64,000 nucleotides of DNA from assembly GCA_036852015.1 (NCBI GenBank), contig JAANDG010000018.1, positions 496,001 through 560,000 of the forward strand. The letters are read 5' to 3'. The position numbers were made by a program, and so were the translations under genes. Source of the DNA: Pelodera strongyloides. Lineage: Eukaryota > Nematoda > Chromadorea > Rhabditida > Rhabditidae. Positions 31,863-45,174 of this stretch are shown one piece after another; the first letter of the stretch is position 1, and each line of letters begins with the position of its first letter. The notes under the pieces were generated by a model, which worked only from the letters and a program-made list of their open reading frames with translations, had not been told where the DNA came from and did not search any database.

Positions 31863-32660
31863 AGAAATATATTTTTTTATGTTAGATTAATATTTTAGAC
31901 AACTGAACCAGTCGCAATATTGGTGTTTCAGTTATAATACCTTGAACGTTATTTTTTTATATTTTATTGTCCAATCACTGTACTGTTCCGATTGAGCTGG
32001 TGTTCCTAATTTTAACATTTTTGTTTACTTCTCGGGTAACCATGAACCAGCGCAATGACCACTAGTATTGGTTTTTCTTTGAGTGTTGTAATTTATTCGT
32101 AAGTAAAAATAATTAACAGAATTGCCACGATTTCAATTTACAACAACCCGATGCTATTAAAAGGTATTTGTCACGTTTGACTAAAAGGATCAAGCAAATC
32201 TTTATTTGAGTAAAGAATCTGTAAAGCTCAAAGTTAAAGAAAATTCACATTCAAGTAAAATGTCAAGGTAAAAATGTCAGAAAGAAAATCTTATATGAAA
32301 ATATTGTAAAATCTTCTATGTATGCTTATGTATACATGAGTAAGCAGTCGAATAAGCTAGACAATATAATTTAGACGTAAAAAAGGACATCGTGTCAAAT
32401 GGATCAATATTGGCTATATTAATTCAGACCAGACAATAAAATAGGCAAAGTATCAGATGTAAAGTACCGGAATCAAAAGAAAGCAAAAATAGTTCAGCAG
32501 AATAATTATTATAAACAAAAATAAAAACAAGACATTTTTTCGAACTTAAAATATTCAAAAGCGTATTCAAACATATTTTTTTGTGGAATGTGTAAATATA
32601 ACAACAAATAAATAAAAAGGTTGAGAATCGCGGGAACAGCTTCAATGTAGATTTGGTAGC
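31863..32660. other. Convergent spacer
   Basis: AT-rich sequence between the 3' ends of the second receptor (+) and the acidic protein gene (-). No gene or repeat was seen. Confidence 0.6.
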
Positions 32661-34978
32661 TCAATCTTGGTAGTTTCCATTGGCCAGGGTCAGTTTGCCG
32701 ATATTTCCGCTGACGCCATATTCTGCAAAATTTACCGATTAGTTTATTAGTTAGAGCAACATTCAAACTGAGAGATTGTGTATCCTGCGAGCAAAATCAA
32801 AGAAGGAAAATTCGGTTTTCAGCGGCTAATGACAGGGAAACAAAAGAAAGCGGGTAGAAGGAATACAACTTCTAATCTTGATCAAAAACTAAAAAGTATG
32901 GGAAATTTTCTAATGATTGGTGAGCTGAATCACTCACACAACATACTTATTGGTTGCTTCTTCCAGGACCTCGAGCTGAATATATGTATACCCTTAGGAA
33001 ACTTACAGAGATAAAGAACCGGACTAATATTTAAGTGTGCTGCCTATTTGACCATGATTGCATGCATTGCCACACAATGGAAGACTCCCTCAAAAGTGAT
33101 TGGCACCCGGCTAATAATACGTCCCTAGTTCCTGCTTACGATGGGTAAGATACCATACAAGAGGTATTTTACACTTCACCGAATATAACAAGTGGTAAAG
33201 AGAATGTTGCTGAACCGTAGCTCACCAGTCTTGTACTCGCCCTTCGGGTTATTATTTGTGGTGTTCTTTGCCAGTTCGTCCGGATTCGAGAACAGACTGA
33301 TCAGACCCTTCACAGTTCCACCTAAATAGAAGTTTTACTAATCGATAAGTTGCCAAGCCAACTACATTGTTGACATATTAAACTCAATAATGTAGTTGTC
33401 TGCCCGCCCTTCTTCGTAGAGTTGTGGAGTAGAAAAAAATCAACGAGACTGTTTTGATTTTGAATTTTTTGAAAGCAATATGCTACTCACGTTTGATCTG
33501 CTTAACCTCCTCGTCCTCCGATTTTTGAGCACTGGAGCCGTCGTTCTCATTCTGGATCCAATTGTCTTTCTAAAAACGTGTACTGCATTGTTTGATTATA
33601 TTTCGTTGAATTTTGTAAATATTTGCATATTTACAAGGCGAGTTACAGATAAAAATGCGAATGGACATATTAGACGCACCGCTACAGGGCTTGGTGTTTT
33701 ATTCTCATTGCCCTCCTCATCCTTGTGGTACACCTCAACGCGGGGTTCCGGGGTCGGTTCAGGAGTGGGCTCGGGAGTGGGTTCCCGCTCGGGTTCTGGG
33801 TCGGTCTGCTTGACTTCAACCTCTTCATTCTCGACAGGTTCAACTTCTTCGGGAGCCTCATCAACAAATTCATCAGCAACCTTGAGCTGCACTTCCTGGA
33901 CCTCCTCCTCAACAGCGGGTTCCTCCTAAGAAATATATGAAACTTTGTAAAGTGTCACAAAAAAAAATCGAAGATAGGATCCTAGATGTGTAACAAACAA
34001 GAAGCGATAGATAGAGAAGAATGCCGTGTGAAACCTGATAATGTGCTTGATCCTCCTGCTGGTCTGCCTCGGCAGACTCCTCGGGAGCATCAATGTTGCA
34101 CTCGTCTTCGGGAGCGTCCGTTTCGTCCTCAGCAAGGTGCTCTTCTACACTGACCTCTGCCTCCTGACCGGCTGCAGGATCACCATCTTCCTCATTTGGC
34201 TGTGTTTCTTCGCCGTCCTGTTTCTCATCAGTGGTCGCTGGTTCAGAGAGCATCGAACCCTTTATTGGAAAGCAGACAGTATAAGAAAGCAAAGCGAAAG
34301 ATGTAGAAGTGCCACAATTCTATTAATATGAAAACGGTGATGGACTAGTACACGATAAAAAGGAAAATTTGTGGTATTAAAAGTCTGGTGCACGTGATGT
34401 AATATTGTTCACACTTTTGTTAAGTTCACATATATGCTAGAGTTTACAACTAATAGATACATTCAGTGAGGGTGTCACTATGGTATTAATCTATATGAAA
34501 TTTGTAATCCGCTTTGAATATACACCAGTGAAGCTCGAGGAGCATTTGTTGTCTTACCTCCTGTTTGAAGTGTTCCAGCTCCGACTCTTGAAGCACCTCA
34601 GGCACGGGCTCTAAAAATTATTAAAAGTGTTTTCTTTCTGTAATATGACACAGTTATAGCAAGTGTGCGGTGAGCTAAAGAACGAACGATCTATTATTCA
34701 ATACTCGTTGCTCAATTGTCATGAGTTCTTCAATGTTCTTCTATTTCTCACCTTGATAGCTGATCTCCTGGACCTCGTCTCCGGCCGCTTGATCGAAGCT
34801 CATCCTGGCTGCAAAAGACATAATTGATCCTTATCGTGTGCTGGTCTAATACTATAAAAAACGCTGAAAAGGCATCAAAGCAACGTGAAAGGAGCAAAAC
34901 AAAATCAAGCGACAAATAGAGCGGACAGCGAACAATGTAGATATACTTACACTTGTATCTATCCATAAACGACGGCAT
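32661..34978 (-). CDS. Acidic Glu/Pro-rich protein, unrecognised
   Basis: Eight exons on the minus strand: 34978-34951, 34808-34752, 34610-34558, 34259-34035, 33925-33680, 33569-33491, 33321-33226 and 32722-32661. All phases fit and give 281 residues. The start MPSFMDRYK is the only upstream ATG in frame. The centre is extremely acidic (runs of Glu/Asp) with a PEPTPEPTPEPTPEP repeat in exon 5. The C-terminus changes character: GTVKGLISLFSNPDELAK, then YGVSGNIGKLTLANGNYQD. There is no signal peptide or membrane helix, so it is probably cytosolic and largely disordered with a small ordered C-terminus. I do not recognise the family. The modular short exons suggest alternative splicing is possible. 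The gene structure is firm even though the function is not. Confidence 0.8.
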
Positions 34979-37900
34979 ATTACTGTGTCTAACTAGCAGA
35001 AGTCGTCAGAGGAAACAAAAACGGGGGAGTAGAAGATGACTGGCGAATTGCTTTTTGGTGAGCATTTTTGGAAGTTTTGGGCGGGGTGACAAATCAAAAT
35101 ATCGAGTCAATGATAGGCACAGAAAATGTTTCGGAATTGAAATCATTCTAGGGCGACCGCAGACAGCACAAATGCGAGGGCTTTTAATTATGTATGCGAC
35201 CGGAGACTGAAATATGTAACATCAACAGCTATGCCGATTTTTGTTAAACAAAAATTACAGTATTACAATGTTTCATTAGAGAAGCATAATATATGGTTAG
35301 TCGCGCATTCAAATTTTAAAGGCCTGTGTGTAAGTATCACGTAAAAGCACAAACACCTAATGTGTTTTGCCGTTGGTGTTCAAAAGGGCATTGCTATAGT
35401 ATAAAGACCCGTATTATATTTGAAGTATGCGTGATCAAGTATCCGCCCGCAAGTAAACCCGATACGGACCAATAAGCAGGCAATTGTAAATGTTTGTATA
35501 GCAGGAAACCCAATCCCTAATTGGTGATCGTATGAACGGGTAATTATAAGAAAACAAATGCGTTTTCTGAAAGAATATCAAGTGGGACACAAGGAATGCC
35601 AAATGCTGGGTGGCACAATTGGAGCTGGGCATTTTCAATCAATAGTTACACATAGTGAAGTGATAACTCATTTACTAACAATTGTGTTGGGCACTATTAG
35701 CGGATAATAAACCACAAACTGTGTTGGTATTCGTGGTAAAACTAATCACAAATGACAAAATCAATTTCACACACCCATGTAGTCTTACCGGGTATGCAAT
35801 AATAATCACATCAAATCGCGCATTCTAGCACCACATTCATGTTATGCATTGTAGGAAAGAACGAACACGGATTTGAACAGAACATTCAAAGTGCGTGAGA
35901 TAAAATTTGCAAGCGAACCACCAGAGCTCACAATGAGCTTGAGCATTTTCAAAAACAAACCAAGGCTGATAATGATGCACTGCACTCAGCGGTCAAATGG
36001 CAAAGAATTTGAAGCTATCTTGTCGTAAGTTTTCGATCCTTATGAAAAAGTATAGCTATCTTAATATAAATATAATAGTAGAAGCACCAGACCAGGGCCA
36101 GGCTCCTGGTCTGGTATAAATTGACCCATTGCGTGCAAAATCTCGATATTTCAATGGTAATTTACAGCTGGCAGTGGGACCGCCGAAACCGGCAATTACG
36201 GGCATTTGGTTTTCTCTTGAAATTGAGCAGCATGCAATTTGAGCAGCTTACACTAAACATTAGTGAGAATGCATAGTATACTTGATCGATCAATTATGAG
36301 CGACCAAGGCACATTTCTTATTTATATTTTTGTATCTCGATGATATTCTAATATGCACTTTATTGGTCTCGTCGTTTCACTTTCCTTTTCAAACATGAAG
36401 CCTAATGTTTTGCTGGTTGTTGGCAAAAAAATGCAGACCCTAAGTGCCGGTCATTTAATACATGTTTAGCATACATTTACAAGCCATGTGAAACCACAAA
36501 AAGTACATATACGGGCGATATGATATGCATACGAATAAGGTAACATGCAGCCGAGCTTCCACACACTTACACATATTTCGAATGCTCAAAAACTTTTCTT
36601 CTAGAATATATGTAAATTAAAAATATATATAATTTTTGACTTGTCACGAAAATATATGTGAGTAAGTCAAACACCGCTGACTAGTTTATAGAAAAGGTCC
36701 ATAGCACAGGACTGGTAGGTTGTGGTTGAATAGCTGCTTGGTTGCCTGGTGGTATAAGTGTTTCCAAGCGGACTGCCGAGTAGTACTAGCTCGCCGAGCG
36801 CAGTAATCAAGGGATCATCGCCTGCACACGCGCCTTGCGCATTGCCACACAGGCAAAATAAACGCAAAACTTTGGCGCATTTCACAGAAATTATTTCTTT
36901 TCTGGGTTTTTGCGTCAACCTCAGCACCGTTCCTCTCTTTCGAGTGTTTTGGATTAAGTTCAAAGTGGAGCGAGAATAGTGGCTGCTAATGAACCTCAAG
37001 CGGTAAATTTTGGGTGAATCTAGCAGTTAACATCGTTTCCACATTCAGATGAGGGGTGTGGTTAGATAAATGTTCGTTTAATAGCGCTTAGCATCGCTTT
37101 ACGAGACCGACCTTGAAATATAGGGTGATGAGTTACCACAAAGAAAGAAGGAGTCGCTATAATCCTGCGCTTGTTTTCGATTTCTTTTCAGACTTTTTAA
37201 ACTGATGGAAAACAATTCGGTCCCGAATTTTACGGCTAGCTAAGATGATGCGGGTTCAGTGACACATATTTCCCTACTGAATTCTGTTAAGATAATTCAA
37301 CAATGAACGCGACAAAATTCTTCGCGAACTATGTTAAGTATGTTGAGGACGTTAGAAGAAGACTCAACACTAATGATTGGCTTTCCTCCTCTTTGTGTTT
37401 TTTTTCGTCGAAAAAGTAGGATGACTCAGTGTGTCGGAGTGTCGGACGATTGTTATCTCAATAAAATGGGGAGCCGCGCGTGTGAATATAACGAGTTCAT
37501 TATCCAAAGGTCAGATCCGAATCAAATATTTTTTTTTTAAATAAAAAGGGGCAACTGAGATATGTATTTGCTGGGACATTCCTGTATACGATAGTATATT
37601 TCGAGCAAACTTTCGTTATTAAACACAAAGGCGTAAAATAAATACGGAAATTAAGTCACAATTTGGTTGTAGTATGTAGGGTATGGGATCCACTGGGTGT
37701 GAAAACAACAGCCAATTTGTCTCAGAACGTCAAGGAGAAAGAGAGGCTGGGTGCTGGCCTGCACTAAGTGAGGGGAGGGTGTTTTGAAGGACTTACTAAA
37801 GACCTTCAAGGGTTTACTTACAATTAGACATGGATATAGATCTTCTACCGTGCAATGGCATAACCTGGCTGGAACAGTAATGCGCATGACATGGCAAGCA

Positions 37901-40600
37901 TAAAAGGAGCATAAATATAAAACACCATGAAACATATGTTGATATTATGAGAATAATGATAAATAAAGTTATTAGCGAATTAAAAGCCTATTGGTTCATT
38001 TATTGTTCAATTATATGTTTACGGTGCATTTGCAATTTTGAAGCGACTGAAAACAACAATAAGAGCGGGATGTGATGGACCTTTCAGTAGGTTGTGAAAT
38101 AGCTGCATCGAAAGAAAGCTTCTGATTCATAATGAGATACAGAACCGAAATACTGAAAGGGGCGGACAGATAATATAGTGAGTCAGCCGAGAAGAACTTG
38201 AAGAAAACACATGGCCCTCTCAAGTTAATTAAGAAAACAATGTGCGAACGGGGGCAGATCGCAGATTATGAATAACAACGCTCGTTTGCATATTCGATCT
38301 CATGGTGGCAAGTGATTCACATATTTGCGTTTCACTAGCTGATACGTTCAACTGATATATTCAACAGGACACACATAGGTTGGGAAACTTTAGTTTGCAT
38401 CAGGGCTTACTTAGCTTATTAAACCCCACAAATTAGTGTGACATTGGTTCGAGATAACTATTAACTACGCATTCAATAATAAAAAGGAGGAAAGAAAATG
38501 TAGTTTTTTTTTAGAAAGAAACCCTACCTGCAAAATGGCGGGAGCCAGATTTATCAATACACAATTATCAATAGTTCCGCAGTGGCAATTGACAAAATAA
38601 CCCCAGGGAACTGCGCGTTTAATAGCGTTACGGTGAACATAAGCTACAGTGGGAGAACAAATGACCCCAAAGCGATGCAATGCCTATTTTATACTTGACT
38701 GGACAAATGCCCTCACCATTGAAAGAACACAAGAACAACGGAACATACGAAGGATAGTGTGTATATTCTGATGCTACAGTTGCAAGCATATGTGACGAAC
38801 AAAGGAAAACAGAGTTGCTAAGTTATAAACGAGGGTATCGCATAGCATCTATATCTTTATGGACAAAGGAATGTGTTTATATACTTTTGGCCTTATATCT
38901 ATTATACCGCACATGTGTGCAGGACTTTATTATTCTCCTCAAGGAACTAAGGACCCTTTGGTTGTTTCTTCTTGGTGGCCATGAGCTGCGAGATATGACC
39001 CGGGTCCCTTACCCCTACCACTGCCCGTCCCATGAGTCCCGGCACCACATCGATTGTACCAAGAGGCCACAGTTCCCTTAATTTGCATGCGCCAACTGCC
39101 CTTAATGCCAATCATTTGGGTGGGCCCGAACCCCACAATGGTGGATTACGAGCGATTGTGAAACGCACCAACCATTATTGTTGGAAACGGCTTTGTGAAT
39201 GCAGATATAAGGATTAACGTACGCTGCTGAACTCGTGAAAATGTAATGTATATGTTAATTAAAAGTGTGTTTTCAAGTAACAAAAGTTTAAACACCGCTA
39301 AGTATTCAAGCAAAGTACAATCTTGATAAAGTTTTGCAAGGAAGCCATTTGCTGAAAATAATTTCTTTCCCGAACGAACTATAGTTATGGTGATGAACTA
39401 TAGCTATGATATGGTGTAAAACTAAATAAGTTTGCGGTTGTTACTATTATAATTACATTGATCTTCCAAAGTATTTCAGTATTTCAAATTTGCAGTTGAA
39501 TACCGAATGAAACAACGAAATAGAAAACATGTCCGCAAAGTAAACAATAAAGTATGTATAATAGAGTTGTAGGAAGTTCACTTCAATTAGTCGAAGGCAA
39601 ATATCTGGGGTTAGTCGGGGTTCGATGATCGTGAAGAACACCTAATATTCAAGCTGACATTTATTTACAACTTAAGTCCATAGAATAAATAATGCTTTAA
39701 GAAATGAAGGCATGTTAACTTTCTAGACATATGTGTGCAGGCTGTCTTATCTGTTATAAATAAACCTTTGTCTTGGACCCATAAGGAGCGTGACTCACCG
39801 AGCTTATTCACACAATTTGTAAACTTTCGGCAATTGACACCGAGTGGTCTCTTTCCGGTGAGAACACTATGAAAAAAACTGGCAATATTTGAGGACCATC
39901 ATATAAATAGTGACCTTAATAGGTGTCCAAATCTTAAGATGAGTCATGGTGAACAAAAGAAAGGAAAACAAGATAAATAGCTGAATTGATTACTTAAAGA
40001 GAAGAGGGGATGGGGACTGGACTGAGTCATCACCCATTTTGCGCCAAGGCGGTACAAATCGCGTGAACAGACGGCCCGCACCGGGACATCAACCGTCCGG
40101 TTTACATGCGATGGAAAAGGGACAGTCGAGGCCACATATTCCAAACGGGGACCAGGAACATCTGCCAGCTTTCCATAGAAAGGAGGAGGCAAAGAAATCA
40201 GGGCGACAACAAGGAATTCGGGAATTTCGTTTCCTCGCATTATGTTATTATTAGTTATCCAACGATCATGTCCAGAATCAAAGAGCTCAATCAAGCGAGG
40301 GGTGAGAAGATAATTTCTGGTTGTTTTCACATTTATTCCTAAAACACGCTCGGTAAAGTTTGGTGCATTGTGCAACGCCTTTGTTTCCTGTGTTTCTCAA
40401 CCTCCTTATATGTTGAAGAATTACTAACAAGCAAGGAGGGATACTGCACTATTGCAGCAAAAATTCGGGTATTTTAAAGCTTCATCCTAACGGTGAAATA
40501 GCAAGGCTAAATGACAGTCTGAAAATGAAGTGAACATAAATGTGTGACTAACTGCAAAAGGAGAGGCAGAAAAAAAGGTGCTGTCAATTGTGCTCAGTGA
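34979..40600. other. 5.6 kb without a supported gene
   Basis: No splice-consistent gene was found. Minus-strand ORFs at 36667-36999 (ending LFYKLVSGV), 38939-39136 (Gly-rich, ending TKGSLVP) and 39944-40375 (143 codons) are the longest. They lack recognisable domains and I do not call them. The upstream part may contain the promoter of the acidic protein gene. Confidence 0.5.
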
Positions 40601-40604
40601 GCCT

Positions 40605-41223
40605 ACCCTTCGCCTTCCGATTGGAAAATCTGCCCGCTAAGCGGATGCATCGAGCCAGAGCTGCTCTTTTTCTTAGGTCTAAAATAAAATTAAATAACAC
40701 ATATATTGAGGGTAGGCTCAACGGCATGTGTTATACAAAGTGAAGTTAGACAATAATGAAAAGATGAGCATTAGCTCTCATATTAGGTTAAGCTTACTGT
40801 GCTGGCTGTGAGCGAATGCGCAGTCTGTGCACTCAGTTACCCGTTCTGCCTGACAGCAGTGGACTAGACAAATAATAATGGTTTCATTTCGTTTCGTATT
40901 AAAGAATGAACATAAATCACAAGAGGGTAATATTCCGATATACCTATATAGACCTCAGTTTTCTTTGGCGCCGGTGGATTTTCTGAAATAGATGTATTTG
41001 AATGGTTTTCAGTGGACGACTCTAACTTATCACTATTTATGGAACGATATTGACTTCTGGTTCGCATAAACGTTCCTGAAATTTAGACACCGCGTGAGGA
41101 TATTGGATATACGTCAGTACTAGGTTAGTTTTGCAAGAAGAAATAAAGCTATAAGAAGCAGAAATCAAACATACGTGCGCTGTCGTCAAAGCGAACCTTT
41201 GGGGGTTCGTTCTGGTCACTCAT
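40605..41223 (-). CDS. Small protein with a KVRF docking-like motif
   Basis: Exon 1 (41223-41175) starts MSDQNEPPKVRFDDSA and has donor GTATGT. Exon 2 starts at 41075 and reads TFMRTRSQYRSINSDKLESS and onward to PPAPKKTE. Its end is unclear: GTCTAT at 40953 or GTATAT at 40943 are both possible donors. A third block after acceptor TTTTAG at 40679 can read PKKKSSSGSMHPLSGQIFQS to a TAG, or alternatively an Arg-rich frame, depending on phase. The product would be about 55-90 residues, hydrophilic and Ser-rich. KVRF followed by acidic residues matches the RVxF consensus for protein phosphatase 1 binding (inference only). Family not recognised. Confidence 0.5.
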
Positions 41224-42479
41224 TGTCTTTCCCTTTTCCCGTTCACGTAATCACTTTTGCTGATTGTGCGATGCAGCCCAACAACGAAAAACAAATAATT
41301 TAAGCTAAAAGGCGCGAAGAAACGCAATTTCAGCAAATACAATAGGACAGGTAAACTTTTAGACGTAAACTAAGATTTGGTACGTATGATAGACACTGTT
41401 TTAGAAGTAATAGTTTGAAGAATAGAGCCTGAAGGTACGAAAGTTTTAACACGAACTGGAATAGGACTAAAGCGAAGACTGGGAAAACATACCCCGATCG
41501 GTAGAAAAACTGCGTTCGCATGCATATACGAACGCTTGCATAAGAGATTGCGAAGTCACCTTTCACCGCCGAAACATCGGCTTTACTTTGAATGGTTCCT
41601 AAAGCCCCGATTTGCTTGCCGGAGAATTACTTGCATTTGAAATAAGGTCTCAAGTCATGAAAAATAATAAACTCAACCATGTTGTTGGTGTATTTTATTC
41701 AACAGAAAACTTGGAAAAAAGAAACGAACTGATTTTATTCAACAGAAAACATTCAAAACAAATATATGGACAGAGCACATACTAGTTGTAGGCGAAGCCC
41801 ACAAACATTTTATATATCTGAAAGAACTCATAGCATACGATACGTAATATAATACTACAACTCGCATCAAAATATTGGCAACTGATATACATGTGTTTGG
41901 CAATAAATGACCAGTTGGTAATAACGGTACAGAAATAAAATACAACGATACGGACACTAATATATTTTGATCTGACTAATAAAAAATAGGAGAATCCTAA
42001 ACAATTGTACCGCTTCCTATTAACAAGGGAAGGAAATAAAACACAGTTTAATAAATATTAACCAATGCAAAATCTGAAAAGGTATAAGTAAAAAGTGAAT
42101 TTGTTTTAGTGAGCTTAAAAGAAATAAAAGAAATAATTGCAAAACTTAGTGAAATAGTTTAGAGAATATTTCACAAATAGACGACCATTTTATATAATAT
42201 ACCTAATAAGGAGTGCTAATCACAGCGTTTTGATGCTGGCAAGATGTTGTTGTTTAGTTATTGTTCAAACTTCAAACACGACACTTCAAACTTAATGACA
42301 CAATCAATTGTTCTCAAAATAAAACCATATGCTCAACTAAACAGATCATACTATAGTGACTCCAACACTTATAGAGGAGATAAAATGACAAGGCTTGTTA
42401 GGAAGAGTTCACAATTTCCCGGAATGCATGGAAGGTTACTTCCTAGCGAATTTTAACGTTAATATACGGTAAAGAACGG
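41224..42479. other. Intergenic, nothing supported
   Basis: AT-rich sequence between the small KVRF gene and the cuticlin-like gene. It contains a duplicated short motif CAACAGAAAAC at about 41699 and 41739, and no gene. Confidence 0.5.
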
Positions 42480-44985
42480 TTAACGATAAGTTCCGTCCCC
42501 ATTGCTCATGTGGTGAACAAACGGATGGGCACGGTTTCCATAGGAAGAGCTCTGATATCCACCGTCCATGATTCCGCTGATAGGAAGCGCTCCTAGACTT
42601 CGGGAACTGGTTGATAGTGATGCATTTCCAAATGCTGAGTAGACGTCAAATGAGTCCTGTAAAAAATTAAATACCCGCGTGCGAAGGATCCAGCTCAAAA
42701 TTAGACGAGGATATTTCACTTATTCTGATATCATACAAATATTTACCTTATGATTTTTCTTGTGCTTTAGGAGCATAAAAATGAGTCCAGCAGCCGAAAG
42801 GACAGAAAGCAGAGATAGAACTGCAACAAGTGCAAGCAGTGATGAGGGGGCGGTTGTGGGTGACATAATACATTCTTCAGTCGATCGGGCAGCAACTGAA
42901 ACGACAAGCCAGTAACTTTTTTTGATTCATTACTGGCGCTTGAAACCAACCCATATTTCTTTCTTCAAACTTCCTAAACAACCAATTGAAAAAATTGTAT
43001 TTTTAAATATAAAAGGATAATCTGCTTTAAACTAATCAGATGCTAAAGTACAGTTTGGACAATTACTTACCTTGTCTGCTCTCTCCTTCATCCAAAATGG
43101 TCAATGTTTTGGTGAGATTAATCTCGTTGTAGAGATCTTGTTTCGAATATGGAAGCCGCTTCTCCGTTTCTCTCCTATGGCGCATTCGAAGCCTGTTCGC
43201 ATTGAGTGTCGAATTCAGCACACGTTTGAAGCATCCCTAAATATACATATTATTGTTGATATCCTACAGATGAGTGTTGACAGAACCGAGTTGTTCGTCA
43301 TCCTTCAGTGACGTTGTTTGAAAATCAATCAGCAGAAAAAGCTCTTAAAACTTGGAAAATCACAAGTAGGATGTTTGATGTTACCTGTTCACAATCCTCC
43401 GCTTTCAGACATACTTGCACAGTGCAGTGCGCGAAAACAGTCGACTGGTTTCCGAATCGGAACGTGTGAAACTTGGAGAAGTAAACCTCCTGGTTGACGT
43501 TTTGCAGTGGATCGATCAATTCAGTCATATCATTTACTGGGCAACTGCAAAATTGGAACTTGATTGCCATAATCTTGTTCGAAAGACAGGGAAAGCACTC
43601 ATGTGCACTAGGATCATAACTTTTACCAAATAGGAGAGATACTAAAATAAGTACCTATTCTGCACAAAAGTGATATGTTTGGCTTCCGGTGACGCCGTAT
43701 CCTCTCGATCAGAGAACATGCACTCTTTGGGCGTGATACCACGGTAGGCTTCTACAATTTCGTTTCATTAATTCTCTTTTCTTATAAACATCAAGTTCGA
43801 ATTGTATATTATCAGTAATTATGTTATGGTATTTTATGGCACGACATGGTAATGTTTTATTTTGTAAAGAAAAACTCACGATCCGGAATGAGGGCAACAT
43901 AGAATTCAATTGTGTCTCCAAGTTTGGCCGCCCTCAGTGCGTTTCCGTCCGTGCTTCTGAACAGCATTTCAACCTTCGGTTTGGGTCTGCCTCCGGTAGA
44001 AGCCACTATTTCATGCCCACTGAAACGATATGTTCAAAACACTGTCGACAAATTACTTATCATAAAAAATGATTGTTAATTGGTTATGTAATTGTGATAT
44101 TAACAAAACTCACGTTGAAACGTCGCTGTATTTGATCGTCTTAACACTTTTCGTATAGAGACAGTAGACGTGATTGATACGAAAGTGCTTGTTAATGTTC
44201 CCATCCGCATTGTCTTCGAGCGCAATGGTGGTTTCGGCAGCGATGAAATTTGGCTCCTAAAAAGAGACTTCGTAAAATAGTTTAAAACTATGTACCCATA
44301 ATTTTGAGTTCTAGTGTATGGAGAGAAAGAAACATCAAATGAAGTTTTCGTTAAATAGCTAGTTTGCAATTTTCTGGCAAGTATGTATCTTTACACTCCA
44401 CCATGCAACAGAAATGCAAACATTTTTTCGTTGGTAACTGTTTTCCTCACCAGATTAGACAGCATAACGTCGCATTCTTTTCCGTACGGGATTTGTAACT
44501 TCAAATTCGTTCCTTGTTCTGACTTGATCGATGTACCACATGGAAGCCTTGTTTTGTGCCCATGGACATAGGCGACTGGTTGGGCTTTCGGATCTGTAGT
44601 CGAAAACTAATAATTGATAGCTTCGATGTAATTTTCCATTGCACAACTAATCTGTACGGAATACTGAGGTAATGGAAGCCTCATCATTTGGTGTTCCTAA
44701 GCGGATGATTCATATTGGTCAACGGTAATTTTTTGGTTAACGTCAATGCGTTTATGCTACAGGTGACACACCGAAAAGGGAGAATTGAGTTGTATATGTA
44801 CATTTGTGTGCACATACAGGCTAGATGAATAAGATGTCACGGAATACCTTGTAACCAAAGGGCCAGGTCGGGGTCGGAGACATTGAGAACAACTGTGAGA
44901 GCGTCGGAACTGCACGACACTTCGTCCACTAAACCACGATAATAATTTCATTTTTCATGTAATTGAAGAAAATTCGTTGTATTAC

Positions 44986-45025
<40 letters not shown>

Positions 45026-45174
45026 TAAATAAGTGAACGCAAAGTATTTTCACGGTATGAAGCGAAACCAGAATTTGTTGCAAACAGAGTAAGAAATGTC
45101 ATACCAAAGCCGTCCGCCGTAACGTATAACGCTAGCGAGCTTGACAATATTAGAATATGGTAGAATCTCCTCAT
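42480..45174 (-). CDS. ZP-domain cuticlin-like transmembrane protein
   Basis: Ten exons on the minus strand: 45174-45105, 44928-44848, 44593-44451, 44256-44114, 44019-43880, 43751-43655, 43544-43385, 43236-43071, 42895-42747 and 42656-42480. All phases fit and give 441 residues. A signal peptide (MRRFYHILILSSSLALYVTA) is followed by a ZP module with paired cysteines (CSSDAL, LPCGTSI, ECDVML, VYCLYTK, ECMFSD, SCPVND, CTVQVCLKAEDCEQ). A dibasic RHRR furin-type site near residue 305 precedes a single membrane helix (LLALVAVLSLLSVLSAAGLIFML) and a Ser/Gly/Tyr-rich cytoplasmic tail. This order is that of nematode cuticlin-like (CUTL) proteins, which are secreted by epidermis and cleaved to polymerise in apical matrix or cuticle. 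Which CUTL it is cannot be said. It is complete and looks functional. Confidence 0.88.
44988..45023. repeat. (AT)n microsatellite in intron 1 of the ZP gene
   Basis: Thirty-six bases of uninterrupted AT dinucleotide, inside the first intron. Confidence 0.9.

Noticed and set aside
33480..33929. 149-codon + strand ORF with Gly/Ser repeats
   Set aside because: It is the antisense shadow of the acidic PEPT-rich exon on the minus strand, whose splice phases fit.
39944..40375. 143-codon minus-strand ORF
   Set aside because: No splice support, no start context, no recognisable domain, and uneven composition.
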